Counted from the stretch's first letter, positions 40,923 to 52,392 are shown. The stretch: DNA of 64,000 nt from CAVOKN01 sp963696505 (GCA_963696505.1 CAVOKN010000011.1:62001-126000), one strand, 5' to 3'. Translations and numbers: made by a program. Notes: generated by a model not told the origin, from the letters alone.

Positions 40923-42288
40923 TCCGCGGCCGGACTGCGCGGTCGCGGTGCAGGCGGCCAAGGTCGGCGGGCATGATCGGCGCACTGCCATGACCTGCAC
41001 CGAGCTTGCCGAGCGGCTGAACCGGGTGTGCCAGTGCATCACCGTAGACCGCGACCGCCTTGACCGCGAACTGGTGGGTGACGAGGGCGGCAGCGCCGTG
41101 GCGGGGATGCTGCGCGAGGGCAGACCGAACCTGTTCGCCGATTCCACCGTGTTCGTCGGCGAGCGGGAGATCGAGCGCATGGCGCAGATCGTCGCCGCGG
41201 TCGAGGAGATGGTGGCGAAGCCGGCGTACCGCGAACTGGTCCTCGGCCATGCGCCCGCGGCGGCGTTGTTCGAGCCGAAGGCGGCGGGGGTGTTCCTGGG
41301 CTACGACTTTCACCTCGGCGCGGGCGGTCCGCAGCTCATCGAGATCAACACCAACGCCGGCGGCGGGCTGCTCAACGCCCTGCTGGCGCGGGCCCAGCAG
41401 GCGTGCTGCGAATCGGTGGCCGCACTGATGCCGGGCGCGCTGGGCGGCGGTTCGACCGATGACATATTCATGGATATGTTCCGCGCCGAGTGGCGGCTGG
41501 AGCGCGGCGACGCGCCCCTGACGCGCATCGCGATCGTTGACGAAGCGCCGCGGGAGCAGTACCTGGCGCCCGAGTTCGTCCTGTTCCAGCAGCTTTTCGA
41601 GCGCCGCGGCGCGACCGCCATCATCTGCGACCCGGAGGAGCTCGCGTGGCGCGAGGGCGCGCTTTGGCGCGGCGCGGAGCGCATCGACCTGGTCTACAAC
41701 CGTCTCACCGACTTCGGGCTCGATGCGGCCAACGCGCGGGTGCTGCGGCAGGCTTACCTGGCGGGCGGCGTGGTCGTCACGCCCCATCCCCGCGCCCACG
41801 CGCTCTACGCCGACAAGCGCAATCTGATCGCGCTCACCGATCCCGACGTGCTGGAGCGCTGCGGTGCCGGCGCGCCCACGCGGGACATCCTGCTTTCCGG
41901 CATCCCGCGCACCGAGGCGGTGTCGCGGCAGCGGGCGGAGGAATTCTGGCAACGCCGGCGCCAGCTCTTCTTCAAGCCGGCGGCGGGCTACGGCAGCCGC
42001 GCGGCCTACCGCGGCGACAAGCTGACGCGCCGCGTGTTCGAGGAGATTCTCGACGGCATCTACGTCGCCCAGGCGGTGGTGCCGCCCAGCGAGCGCCGCA
42101 TCGAGGTGGACGGTGCGCCGGTGGACCTCAAGGTGGACCTGCGCAACTACGTCTATCGCGGCCGGGTCCAACTCATCTCGGCGCGCCTCTACCAGGGTCA
42201 GACGACCAACTTCCGCACCCCCGGCGGTGGCTTCGCGCCGGTGCTGACGGTGCCCTGCGAAGCCTGCGGCGAGGGGCATGGGGAATGA
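40915..42288 (+). CDS. ATP-grasp-like protein of unknown substrate
   Basis: A 457-residue cytoplasmic protein from ATG 40915, which overlaps the kinase gene by 8 bp; ATG 40990 is an alternative start. It shows an ATP-grasp-like arrangement: LIEINTNAGGGLLNAL near residue 145, a central DPEELAWREG-type subdomain, ALYADKRNLIALTDPDVLE, then a nucleotide-binding-like FFKPAAGYGSRAAYRGD, YVAQAVVPPSER, VDLKVDLRNYVYRG and LISARLYQGQTTNFRTPGGG. These resemble ATP-grasp ligases that make amide bonds, but the substrate is unknown. The chain helicase-kinase-ATP-grasp is unusual. Confidence 0.65.
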   Translation: MADPRPDCAVAVQAAKVGGHDRRTAMTCTELAERLNRVCQCITVDRDRLDRELVGDEGGSAVAGMLREGRPNLFADSTVFVGEREIERMAQIVAAVEEMVAKPAYRELVLGHAPAAALFEPKAAGVFLGYDFHLGAGGPQLIEINTNAGGGLLNALLARAQQACCESVAALMPGALGGGSTDDIFMDMFRAEWRLERGDAPLTRIAIVDEAPREQYLAPEFVLFQQLFERRGATAIICDPEELAWREGALWRGAERIDLVYNRLTDFGLDAANARVLRQAYLAGGVVVTPHPRAHALYADKRNLIALTDPDVLERCGAGAPTRDILLSGIPRTEAVSRQRAEEFWQRRRQLFFKPAAGYGSRAAYRGDKLTRRVFEEILDGIYVAQAVVPPSERRIEVDGAPVDLKVDLRNYVYRGRVQLISARLYQGQTTNFRTPGGGFAPVLTVPCEACGEGHGE

Positions 42289-42367
42289 AGATGCCGGGAT
42301 CGTTACCGCAGAGGCGCAAAGGCCCAGCGGTCGCGGAGGAGTCCGATATGCTGGGGGGGACGCCAAG

Positions 42368-42552
42368 CGCAATCGTGACAATTCCGGCGAACACTTGCGG
42401 GCACGGCGGGCTCGGGGGATTTACAAGGGGGCTCGCCCCCTTGTTCGTCCTCGGGGGATATACAAGGGGAATCTCCCCTTGTTCGTACATAGCAGGTCTT
42501 CCGGCCGGGCCGAAGCCGAACGCCTGCTTGGTTCCGGCTCGGCCGGTTTAGG
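42368..42552 (+). repeat. Dispersed two-hairpin repeat, copy 2
   Basis: This copy is in the opposite orientation to copy 1 at 9645-9835. It contains a GGGGGC/GCCCCC palindrome and ACAAGGGGAATCTCCCCTTG, the linker TTCGTCCTCGGGGGATA, and the end GGTTCCGGCTCGGCCGG, 9 bp before the mobB ATG. The palindromes are conserved with copy 1 while the spacers diverge more, suggesting the hairpins are under selection. In-frame translations of both copies are also similar, but that follows from nucleotide identity. 42289-42367 holds nothing else recognised. Confidence 0.75.
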
Positions 42553-42560
42553 TTTTCCGA

Positions 42561-43058
42561 ATGAAGGTCTTCGGCTTCGCCGGCTATTCCGGCTCGGGCA
42601 AGACGACGCTGATCGAGAACCTGATCCCGCGTTTCGTCATGGAGGGTTTGGGTGTCTCGCTGATCAAGCACGCCCATCACGGCTTCGACATCGACCGCCC
42701 TGGCAAGGACTCCTACCGCCACCGTGAGGCGGGTTGCACCGAGGTGCTGCTCACCTCCGACCGGCGCTGGGTGCTGATGCACGAGCTTCGCGGCGCGCCG
42801 GAACCGGACCTGCAACAGCAACTTCGTGTGCTGTCGCCCTGCGAGCTGGTGCTCGTCGAGGGCTACAAGGCGGCACCTATCCCCAAGCTGGAAGTGCATC
42901 GTCCCGCCCACGGCCGCCCGCTCATGTATCCGGACAATCCGAACATCGTCGCCGTGGCGAGCGATGCACCCCTCGACACGCCGCTGCCCTTGCTCGATCT
43001 CAACGACTACGATGAAATTGTCGCGTTCATTCTGCGTCACCTCGATTTGCGAACCTGA
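42561..43058 (+). CDS. mobB: Molybdopterin-guanine dinucleotide biosynthesis adapter MobB
   Basis: A 165-residue P-loop GTPase-like protein. Walker A is GYSGSGKTTLIENLI at the N-terminus, followed by IKHAHHGFDIDRPGKDSYRH and the characteristic VEGYKAAPIPKLEVHR. It helps MobA add GMP to molybdopterin or supplies nucleotide for MGD formation. No mobA is in the window. It is followed 9 bp later by moeA. Confidence 0.93.
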   Translation: MKVFGFAGYSGSGKTTLIENLIPRFVMEGLGVSLIKHAHHGFDIDRPGKDSYRHREAGCTEVLLTSDRRWVLMHELRGAPEPDLQQQLRVLSPCELVLVEGYKAAPIPKLEVHRPAHGRPLMYPDNPNIVAVASDAPLDTPLPLLDLNDYDEIVAFILRHLDLRT

Positions 43059-43067
43059 GTCCCCGCA

Positions 43068-44261
43068 ATGCTGAGTTTCGACGAAGCCCTGGACCGCCTG
43101 CTCGCTGCCGCCCGGCCGGTGGCCGAGATGGAGGACGTTTCCACGCTGGATTGCGACGGGCGGGTGCTGGCCCGGGCGCTGGTTTCCGGGCTGGACGTAC
43201 CGCCGCTGGACAACAGCTCGATGGACGGCTATGCCGTGCGCTGCGCCGACGTTCCGGCGCCGGGAACGCGGCTGCGGGTGGCGCAGCGCATCACGGCGGG
43301 CAGCGTCGGCGTCACGCTGGCGCCGGCAACGGCGGCGCGCATCTTCACCGGCGCTGCGGTGCCGCCCGGCGCCGATGCCATCGTGATGCAGGAACTGGCG
43401 CAGCAGCATGGTGACCAGGTGGTGATCGATCATCGCCCGCATGCCGGAGAATGGATACGCCGTGCCGGCGAAGACATCCGTAGCGGCGCCGAGATCCTGG
43501 CCGCCGGCAGCCGCCTGGGGCCGCAGCAACTGGGGCTGGCGGCCGCGGTCGGCGCCGCCGGCCTGACGGTGTTGCGGCGGCTGCGGGTGGCGGTGTTCTT
43601 CACCGGCGACGAGCTGGCGATGCCCGGCGAGCCGCTGCCCCCCGGCGCCATCTACAACTCGAACCGCTATCTGCTGCGCGGGCTGCTGGGACGCCTGGGC
43701 TGCGAGGTGAAGGACTTCGGCATCGTTCCCGACCAGCTCGACGCGACCCGCGCCGTGCTGCGCGCGGCGGCGGCGGGCAGCGACCTGATCGTCACCAGCG
43801 GCGGCGTGTCGGTGGGCGAGGAGGATCACATGCGGCCGGCGGTGCAGGCCGAGGGCGCTCTCGACCTGTGGAAGATCGCCATCAAGCCGGGCAAGCCGCT
43901 CGCCTTCGGGCGCGTCGGCAATGCCGACTTCATCGGCTTGCCGGGCAACCCGGTGTCGAGCTTCGTCACCTTTCTGCTGCTGGTGCGGCCCTTCGTCCTG
44001 AAGCGGCAGGGGGCGGGCGATCGCCTGCCTGCCGCCCTGGAACTGCGGGCGGATTTCGACTGGACGAAGCCGGATGCGAGGCGCGAGTTTCTGCGCGTTC
44101 GCCGCAATGCGGGAGGTGGGCTCGACCTGTTTCCCAATCAGAGTTCGGCGGTGCTTACCTCCACGGTGTGGGGCGACGGCGTGCTGGATAACCCTCCAGG
44201 CAAGGCAATCCGCCGCGGCGATGCCGTGCGCTTCATCCCATTCTCCGAACTCCTGAACTGA
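43068..44261 (+). CDS. moeA: Molybdopterin molybdenumtransferase MoeA
   Basis: A 397-residue enzyme that inserts molybdate into adenylated molybdopterin. Typical segments are VPPLDNSSMDGYAVRCADV at the N-terminus, GAAVPPGADAIVMQE, a central VFFTGDELAMPGEPLPPGAI and IVTSGGVSVGEEDHMRPA, then KPGKPLAFGRVGNADFIGLP near the active site. The C-terminal domain ends with FIPFSELLN. It lies between mobB and moaD in one operon. Confidence 0.94.
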   Translation: MLSFDEALDRLLAAARPVAEMEDVSTLDCDGRVLARALVSGLDVPPLDNSSMDGYAVRCADVPAPGTRLRVAQRITAGSVGVTLAPATAARIFTGAAVPPGADAIVMQELAQQHGDQVVIDHRPHAGEWIRRAGEDIRSGAEILAAGSRLGPQQLGLAAAVGAAGLTVLRRLRVAVFFTGDELAMPGEPLPPGAIYNSNRYLLRGLLGRLGCEVKDFGIVPDQLDATRAVLRAAAAGSDLIVTSGGVSVGEEDHMRPAVQAEGALDLWKIAIKPGKPLAFGRVGNADFIGLPGNPVSSFVTFLLLVRPFVLKRQGAGDRLPAALELRADFDWTKPDARREFLRVRRNAGGGLDLFPNQSSAVLTSTVWGDGVLDNPPGKAIRRGDAVRFIPFSELLN

Positions 44262-44271
44262 AGGGAAGATC

Positions 44272-44526
44272 ATGACGATCAGGATTGTCTACTTCGCCGC
44301 CCTGCGCGAGGCGCTCGGGACCGGCGCCGAGGAGTTTTCGCTGCCAGACGCCGGCACCACTGTTGCGGCGCTCAGAAGTCAGTTGCTGGCGCGCGGCGGT
44401 GCCTGGCAGGCGCTGGCCGAGGGGCGCAGCCTGCGGGTGGCGGTGAATCAGCGCATGGCCGAGCCCGCCAGCCCGGTGCGCGACGGCGACGAGATCGCCT
44501 TCTTTCCGCCGGTGACCGGAGGCTGA
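44272..44526 (+). CDS. moaD: Molybdopterin synthase small subunit MoaD
   Basis: An 84-residue ubiquitin-like sulfur carrier ending in the required Gly-Gly (FFPPVTGG), which is converted to a thiocarboxylate. The beta-grasp pattern begins IRIVYFAALREALG. ATG 44272 follows GGGAAG. It starts 10 bp after moeA and ends 2 bp before moaE; MoaD and MoaE form the synthase heterotetramer that makes the molybdopterin dithiolene. Confidence 0.93.
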   Translation: MTIRIVYFAALREALGTGAEEFSLPDAGTTVAALRSQLLARGGAWQALAEGRSLRVAVNQRMAEPASPVRDGDEIAFFPPVTGG

Positions 44527-44528
44527 GC

Positions 44529-44978
44529 ATGACCGTACGGGTGCAGGAGGCGGACTTCGACGTCGGCGCCGAACTGGAGCGGCTGACTTCCGGCGACTTG
44601 CGCATTGGCGCGCTGGCGAGCTTCGTCGGTCTGGTGCGGGACATGAACGACGGCGCCGGCGTGGCGGAGATGACGCTCGAACATTACCCGGGCATGACCG
44701 GGCCTGCCCTGGAGGACATCGTCACCCAGGCGCGCGCCCGCTGGGATCTGATCGATGTCATGGTGATCCACCGCTACGGGCGCCTGCTGCCCGGCGACCG
44801 GATCGTGCTGGTGGCGGTGGCGAGCGCCCACCGCGGCGAAGCCTTCGCCGCCTGCGAATTCGTCATGGATTACCTGAAGACGCGGGCGCCGTTCTGGAAG
44901 AAGGAAACGACGCCGGAGGGAGCGCGCTGGGTCGAGGCGCGCGGCGCCGACGACGAGGCGGCGCAGCGCTGGGAGTGA
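44529..44978 (+). CDS. moaE: Molybdopterin synthase large subunit MoaE
   Basis: A 149-residue MoaE. Hallmarks are GALASFVGLVRDMNDGAGV, MTLEHYPGMTGPALEDIV, VIHRYGRLLPGDRIVLVAV, HRGEAFAACEFVMDYLK and the catalytic lysine region PFWKKETTPEGARWVEA. It transfers sulfur from MoaD to precursor Z. The gene ends the cofactor operon and converges on the phasin gene with a short gap. Confidence 0.94.
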   Translation: MTVRVQEADFDVGAELERLTSGDLRIGALASFVGLVRDMNDGAGVAEMTLEHYPGMTGPALEDIVTQARARWDLIDVMVIHRYGRLLPGDRIVLVAVASAHRGEAFAACEFVMDYLKTRAPFWKKETTPEGARWVEARGADDEAAQRWE

Positions 44979-45026
44979 GGGGACAGGGCTCCGGCCCGGC
45001 GGGCGCGGAGCCGGCCTTGCCGAGAC

Positions 45027-45569
45027 TTACTCGTTCTTGCCCTTGGCCGCTTGCTTGGCAGCGCCGGAGGCGGCCTTGCCGAGGGAGTCGAAGGCGCCCG
45101 TGGAGGCGTGGGTGATCTGGTCGAAGGCGCCGCGGGCCATGTCCATGGCCTGCTGCAGCGAACCCATTGCCGACTGAACCGCCTGGCCGGCAGAGGGGTT
45201 GAAGCTGAACATCTTCTGCACCGCGTCGGCGAAGTCCTTGCTGCCGCCCATCATCTGGCCGCCCACCAGTTTGCTGAACTCGGACTGGGTTTCGGTGGCG
45301 ATCTCCGCGATGCGGCGCGCCGCGGCGAGCATGGTCTCGGTGGTGGCGCGGGCATACTCGGTGCGCAGGTCCATGACCGCCTTGGGATCCTTGACCTGGG
45401 TCAGTGCCTTGGCGTTCTGCACGCCGTCCTCGAACAGGGACTTGGCGGTTTCGACCTGCAGTTCCATGATGCGCTGGGAGTTCTCGATCGAGAGCTGGGC
45501 CAGCCGCATGGCGGCGTCGAGGTTTTTCTGGTGAATCTCGCTGAATTGCTCCTGCTGCTTGGTGACCAT
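45027..45569 (-). CDS. Phasin family protein (PHA granule-associated)
   Basis: A 180-residue phasin starting at ATG 45569 after GGGGAGGA. The N-terminal domain has QEQFSEIHQKNLDAAMRLAQ and SIENSQRIMELQVETAKSLF, then DPKAVMDLRTEYARATTET and a hydrophobic helix-rich C-terminus that is Ala/Gly-rich (AASGAAKQAAKGKNE). Phasins coat polyhydroxyalkanoate granules and control their size. It is monocistronic and convergent with moaE. Confidence 0.9.
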   Translation of the reverse strand: MVTKQQEQFSEIHQKNLDAAMRLAQLSIENSQRIMELQVETAKSLFEDGVQNAKALTQVKDPKAVMDLRTEYARATTETMLAAARRIAEIATETQSEFSKLVGGQMMGGSKDFADAVQKMFSFNPSAGQAVQSAMGSLQQAMDMARGAFDQITHASTGAFDSLGKAASGAAKQAAKGKNE

Positions 45570-45648
45570 GGGTCCTCCCCGTGTGTTGCGGTTGATCAAG
45601 ACTGCTTATTGATCCCTGAGCGGAATCTAGCACAGCGGCGCAGGCGCG

Positions 45649-47682
45649 TCAGGCGCTCCTTTCCGCTGGCTGCCCAGTGGCCTCCAGCGATTCCAGCGTC
45701 GCCCGTGCCTCGGCTGCGCTCTCGAAGATGTGGGGCGCCACCTGGCGGCGCTCCAGTGCCTCGCCCAGCTTGACGCGCAGGAAGGCGCTGGTGGTGTAGC
45801 GCGTCGCCGTCGTGTAATGGCGCTCGACGATGCCCTTCACCATCTCGATGTAGGCGTCCACCAGGTCGGGCTCGATGCTGAAGTTGTCGTAGTTGACGAT
45901 CGCGGCGACGCGGTGGCCGATGGGTTCGAGCCGTGCTTCCACCTCGGCGCGGATGCGCTCGATGTCGTCGCGGCTGCGTACGGTCATGCGTTCGAAGTTC
46001 ACGAAGAACAGGTTCTGGCGCGGGTCGTAGGAAAGGCGCTGCGCCAGCGGCACCGCCACCAGATCCTCGCGCAGGCCCATCGCCTCGGGGCGGAAGATGC
46101 GCGCGTCCATCAGCGCGGGCGCACCGTGCATGACGGGCGCGAAATCCATGCGATCGAGGACGTCGTGTTGAAGGTCGACGCCCGGCGCGATCTCGGTCAG
46201 TTCCAGCCCTTCGTTGCAGAGACGGAAGACGCAGCGCTCGGTGATGTACAACACCTGTTTGCCCTGTTTGGCTGCGTACTCGCCGCTGAAAGTGCGGTGC
46301 TCGACCTCCTGCACGAACTTGCGCGCGCGGCCTTCCTGGGCGATGTGCAGCTTGCCCTCCCGCACCTCGATTTCCAGCCCGGACGCGGTGAAAGTGCCGA
46401 CGAACACCACTTTCTTCGCCGACTGGGAGATGTTGATGAAGCCGCCCGCGCCCGCCAGTTTCGGGCCGAACTTGCTGACGTTGAGATTGCCCATGCGGTC
46501 GGCCTGGGCCAGGCCGAGGAAGGCAATGTCGAGGCCGCCGCCGTCGTAGAAGTCGAACTGGTAGGGCTGGTCGATGATCGCCTGGGTGTTGATGGCGGCG
46601 CCGAAGTTGAGGCCGGAGGCAGGCATGCCGCCCACCACGCCGGGCTCGGCGGTCAGGGTCAAGAGGTCGAGGACCTGCTCCTCGTTGGCCACCGGGGAGA
46701 TGCCCTCGGGCATGCCGATGCCGAGATTGACGACGGCATTGGGGGCAAGCTCCAGCGCCGCGCGGCGGGCGATGATCTTGCGCTCGTCGAGCGGGATCGG
46801 CGGAATCGAGGTCAGCGGCACCCGGATTTCCCCGGAAAAGGCGGGGCTGTACTGCTGGGCGAAGGTCTGCATGTGGTGCTCGGGCTTTTCCGCCACCACC
46901 ACGCAATCCACCAGCACGCCGGGGATCTTGACCTGGCGCGGATTGAGGGAGTGCGACTCGGCGATGCGCTCCACCTGGACGATGACGATGCCCTCGGAAT
47001 TGTGGGCCGCCATCGCGATCGCCAGCGCCTCCAGTGTCAGTGCCTCCTTCTCCATGGTGACGTTGCCCTCCGGGTCGGCGGTGGTGCCGCGGATGATGCC
47101 GACGTTGATCGGGAAGGCCTTGTAGAACAGGTACTCGTTGCCGTCTATGGTGGTCAGCTCCACCAAATCGCGGCTGGTGCGGGGATTCAGCTTGCCGCCG
47201 CCGTTGCGCGGGTCGACGAAGGTGCCCAGCCCGATGCGGGTCAGGGTGCCGGGCTTGCCGGCGGCGATGTCGCGGAACAGGTGGGTGATGACGCCCTGGG
47301 GCAGGTTGTAGGCCTCGATCTGGTTGCTGGTCGCCAGTTCCTGGAGCTTGGGCACCAGGCCCCAATGGCCGCCGATCACCCGTCCGACGAGGCCGGGATG
47401 GCCGAGGTGGTTGAGGCCGCGCTCCTTGCCGTCGCCCTGGCCGGCGGCGTAGACCAAAGTCAGATCCCGCGGACCGCCTCGCCCCTGCGGATCGGCGTCG
47501 CGCTCGGCGAGGAAGCGCTCCTCCAGCGCCACGGCGATGCCCTCGGCGAAGCCGATGCCGACGAAGCCGGCGGTGGCCACAGTGTCGCCGTCGCGGATCA
47601 GGCGCACCGCTTCCGCCGCCGAGACGATCTTGCCGCTGCTCCCAAGGGGGCGGCCGCTGAGGAGGGGGTGGGTTTGGGCCAT
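45649..47682 (-). CDS. Fused acyl-CoA:acetate/3-ketoacid CoA-transferase (YdiF-like)
   Basis: A 677-residue fused alpha-beta CoA-transferase. The alpha part shows VGIGFAEGIAVALEERFL, FYKAFPINVGIIRGTTADPEGN region; the beta part has NLGIGMPEGISPVANEEQVL, where the Glu of GMPEG is the probable catalytic residue, and GGLDIAFLGLAQADRMGN. ATG 47682 is used because it begins MAQTHPLLSGRPLG and the upstream residues lie in the clpB promoter region. It moves CoA among short-chain acids, linking with acetate or PHA metabolism. The C-terminal ~150 residues (IERIRAEVEARLEPIGHRV) are an extra domain. Confidence 0.87.
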   Translation of the reverse strand: MAQTHPLLSGRPLGSSGKIVSAAEAVRLIRDGDTVATAGFVGIGFAEGIAVALEERFLAERDADPQGRGGPRDLTLVYAAGQGDGKERGLNHLGHPGLVGRVIGGHWGLVPKLQELATSNQIEAYNLPQGVITHLFRDIAAGKPGTLTRIGLGTFVDPRNGGGKLNPRTSRDLVELTTIDGNEYLFYKAFPINVGIIRGTTADPEGNVTMEKEALTLEALAIAMAAHNSEGIVIVQVERIAESHSLNPRQVKIPGVLVDCVVVAEKPEHHMQTFAQQYSPAFSGEIRVPLTSIPPIPLDERKIIARRAALELAPNAVVNLGIGMPEGISPVANEEQVLDLLTLTAEPGVVGGMPASGLNFGAAINTQAIIDQPYQFDFYDGGGLDIAFLGLAQADRMGNLNVSKFGPKLAGAGGFINISQSAKKVVFVGTFTASGLEIEVREGKLHIAQEGRARKFVQEVEHRTFSGEYAAKQGKQVLYITERCVFRLCNEGLELTEIAPGVDLQHDVLDRMDFAPVMHGAPALMDARIFRPEAMGLREDLVAVPLAQRLSYDPRQNLFFVNFERMTVRSRDDIERIRAEVEARLEPIGHRVAAIVNYDNFSIEPDLVDAYIEMVKGIVERHYTTATRYTTSAFLRVKLGEALERRQVAPHIFESAAEARATLESLEATGQPAERSA

Positions 47683-47743
47683 GTTGTTCTTCCGCAGGTT
47701 GGTATGCGCAGGCATTCTCGCACTCGCCGGGCGCGCTGCGTTC

Positions 47744-47771
47744 CTTGAAAAGCCTCGGGCTATCCCCATGT
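47744..47771 (+). promoter_or_regulatory. Sigma-32 heat-shock promoter of clpB
   Basis: CTTGAAA (47744-47750), 13 bp, CCCCATGT (47764-47771). This is a full match to the sigma-32 consensus CTTGAAA-N13/14-CCCCATNT. It lies 34 bp before the clpB ATG in the divergent region shared with the CoA-transferase gene. Confidence 0.85.
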
Positions 47772-47804
47772 TGGCAGCAGTGAATTCCCCGGGGAGACTC
47801 CACC

Positions 47805-50384
<2,580 letters not shown>

Positions 50385-50459
50385 TGCCGGACTGAAGCGG
50401 GGCTGCCGGGAACGCAGTCTGTTTCCGGCTGCCTTGGCGCCGCCTTGCGGCGGCTGACT

Positions 50460-50930
50460 TTACGTGCGCAGCGTCGCGGTCACCCGCAACGGATTGAGCA
50501 GCAGGTCGAGGGCGTCGGCGATGTCGGTGACGATCACGTCGGCGGCAAGGATCGCCTCCTTCGCAGCGCCTTCGATCTGGATCACGGCGATGCCCAGGGC
50601 CGATTCTTCGAGCATCAGCGCGTCGTTGCGGCCGTTGCCCACCGCCACCACCTTCTCCGCGCCGAGTTCGCGCACGTAGTCGCGCTTGGCGATGTGCTGC
50701 CCGGTCGGTGGCACGATGGACACCTTGCAGCCCAGCGAGCCCCAGGCGGAAGCGACGGTGTTGTAGGTGTCGGCGGTGATCAGATGCACGGCGATCGACT
50801 CGGAAAGGGCCTGGAGCCGCCACTCCACGCCGTCGATGATGTCGCCGTCCTCGGCGATGGTGCCGTTGTAGTCGAGTACCAGGTGTTCGAGTTCCAGCGG
50901 GGCGGCGCCGGGGATGTTCAGGCTCAGCAC
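50460..50930 (-). CDS. HAD-family protein with DxNGT motif (COG4087-like)
   Basis: A 156-residue HAD protein from GTG 50930 (preceded by GGGAGA). HAD motif I reads LVLDYNGTIAEDG, with Asn in place of the second Asp, as in the soluble P-type-ATPase-like HAD group; motif II is in HLITADTYNTV, and motif IV is AVGNGRNDALMLEESALGI. The Asn suggests ATPase/phosphatase activity different from standard phosphatases. Longer in-frame starts upstream are rejected, since they run through an arginine-rich stretch. CTGACTT-type motifs lie at both ends of the gene. Confidence 0.75.
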   Translation of the reverse strand: MLSLNIPGAAPLELEHLVLDYNGTIAEDGDIIDGVEWRLQALSESIAVHLITADTYNTVASAWGSLGCKVSIVPPTGQHIAKRDYVRELGAEKVVAVGNGRNDALMLEESALGIAVIQIEGAAKEAILAADVIVTDIADALDLLLNPLRVTATLRT

Positions 50931-51108
50931 GGGGTCTCCCGTTCGGTGGATTCGGAAAGTCAGCCGCGGTGGGACGGCAGCTCGTTTGCGCGGCATTCTA
51001 CTGCGGCGTCGCAGCGCCGGCGCCGCCCGGTGCAGAGTCCGCAGCTTGCATCGCCCCTTGTTGCGTGGCAACGTGGTCCGTACGCCGCGTATCGAGATCC
51101 CCGAGCGC

Positions 51109-51462
51109 ATGGCCCTGACCGATCCGATGCCCCCTTCCTGCCGCTGGTGCCTGAGCGCGCTGCGTCGCGCGCGTTCTGCCGTGCTGGTGATGGCGCTGTC
51201 CGGATGCGCGGCGATCGCTCCGCTCCAGCCGGTGCATTACCGCTGCGACGACGGACGCGAGTTCTCGGTGATCTACCGGCCGGCGGGCAGGTCGGCCCGC
51301 ATCGACATCGCCGGCATGCGCTTCGAACTGGAGCCCGAGCAGACGAAGGAAGGCGGGGATCGCTACGGCTGCGGCGTCCTGACGCTGTGGCGCGACGGCC
51401 AGGGGGCGCGGGTGGAGATGGAGGGGCAGGGGTTGTACGCCAACTGCCTTCCGCGGCCCTGA
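51109..51462 (+). CDS. MliC-like C-type lysozyme inhibitor lipoprotein
   Basis: A 117-residue lipoprotein from ATG 51109 (ATG 51127 is also possible). A charged N-terminus is followed by the hydrophobic AVLVMALSGC lipobox, giving an acylated Cys. The mature part has the MliC pattern HYRCDDGREFSVIYRP, ELEPEQTKEGGDRYGCGVLT, LWRDGQGARVEMEGQGLYANC. Such proteins protect peptidoglycan from lysozyme in the periplasm. Start choice is uncertain. Confidence 0.65.
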   Translation: MALTDPMPPSCRWCLSALRRARSAVLVMALSGCAAIAPLQPVHYRCDDGREFSVIYRPAGRSARIDIAGMRFELEPEQTKEGGDRYGCGVLTLWRDGQGARVEMEGQGLYANCLPRP

Positions 51463-51522
51463 TCGTAGTGGAACCGGCGTCCGCGTTTGCAAAGGCCTTG
51501 CGCGGATGGCCGGGACCGCCGG

Positions 51523-52392
51523 TCAGCGCCCGCCGGATGCCGGCAGGTAATCCAGGCGGCGCATCGATTCCCTGGCACTGGAACTGCGGAGGAAGGCAAT
51601 GAACGCGCTGACCGCCTCGGATGGGCGGGGGCCGTGGACAACGATCAGGCTCTTCGACCAGGGATAATTTCCGCTTTCCAGAGCTGGCAGCGAGGGCGCC
51701 ACCCCCGCCAGCGGCAGAACGCGGTAGTCCTTTCGCAGGGTGCGCAGCACGCCCAGGGTGGTGGGCGCCACGGACGCCGGCACTTTCTCGATGAGTTCCA
51801 GGGTGTCGAGGTCGTTCTCGGCGGTCACCATGCCCGGGCGGCGGGCCGCGGCTTGCACTGCGGCGTCCATCTCGTTTGTCATGGCGCGCAGGGCGAGGGT
51901 GTCGCTCTCGTCGGGCGCGCGCAGGATAAGGCGTATCGGCCGCCCGTCGTCCCAGGCGGCGAGGGCGCCCGAGTAGACGTCGGCCAGTTCCGCCAGGCTG
52001 AATCCGCGGGGACGAAGCCCATCGCGGGTGGCAAGAACGAGGGGCGTCCTGGCCAGTTCGAAGGCCGCCAGATCCCTCGCCGCTTCCTCCGTCTTGAGCC
52101 GGCGGCCGGCCACTGCGACGTCTATCCTGCCGGCGGCCAAGGCCCTCAGGGCACCGCCGCTGCCCAGCGGCGGCGTCACGATGCGCAAATCGATCCGGGG
52201 ATGGGCGTTGCGGAATTCGTCGGCCAGGATCCGCATCAGGGGTCCCGACGAACCGGTGCCGCCGATGACGATCGTTTCGGCCGCGGCAGCCGCGCCGCAC
52301 AGCGAAGTGGCCGCGACGAACGCGAGCGCGCGAAGCAGTCGGTTGCGTTTCACTTGCGCGCGGGAAAGGGCAGGTTCACGGGCGGGAGACAC
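51523..52392 (-). CDS. PstS-like periplasmic substrate-binding protein
   Basis: A 289-residue exported solute-binding protein. The signal peptide is LLRALAFVAATSLCGAAAAA, followed by the PstS-like ETIVIGGTGSSGPLMRILAD and LGSGGALRALAAGRIDVAVA. It has the type-II periplasmic fold and may bind phosphate or another oxyanion. No transporter genes are next to it. It overlaps or abuts the GGDEF/EAL gene (stop at 52393), so it may act as the sensory partner of that protein. Confidence 0.8.
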   Translation of the reverse strand: MSPAREPALSRAQVKRNRLLRALAFVAATSLCGAAAAAETIVIGGTGSSGPLMRILADEFRNAHPRIDLRIVTPPLGSGGALRALAAGRIDVAVAGRRLKTEEAARDLAAFELARTPLVLATRDGLRPRGFSLAELADVYSGALAAWDDGRPIRLILRAPDESDTLALRAMTNEMDAAVQAAARRPGMVTAENDLDTLELIEKVPASVAPTTLGVLRTLRKDYRVLPLAGVAPSLPALESGNYPWSKSLIVVHGPRPSEAVSAFIAFLRSSSARESMRRLDYLPASGGR

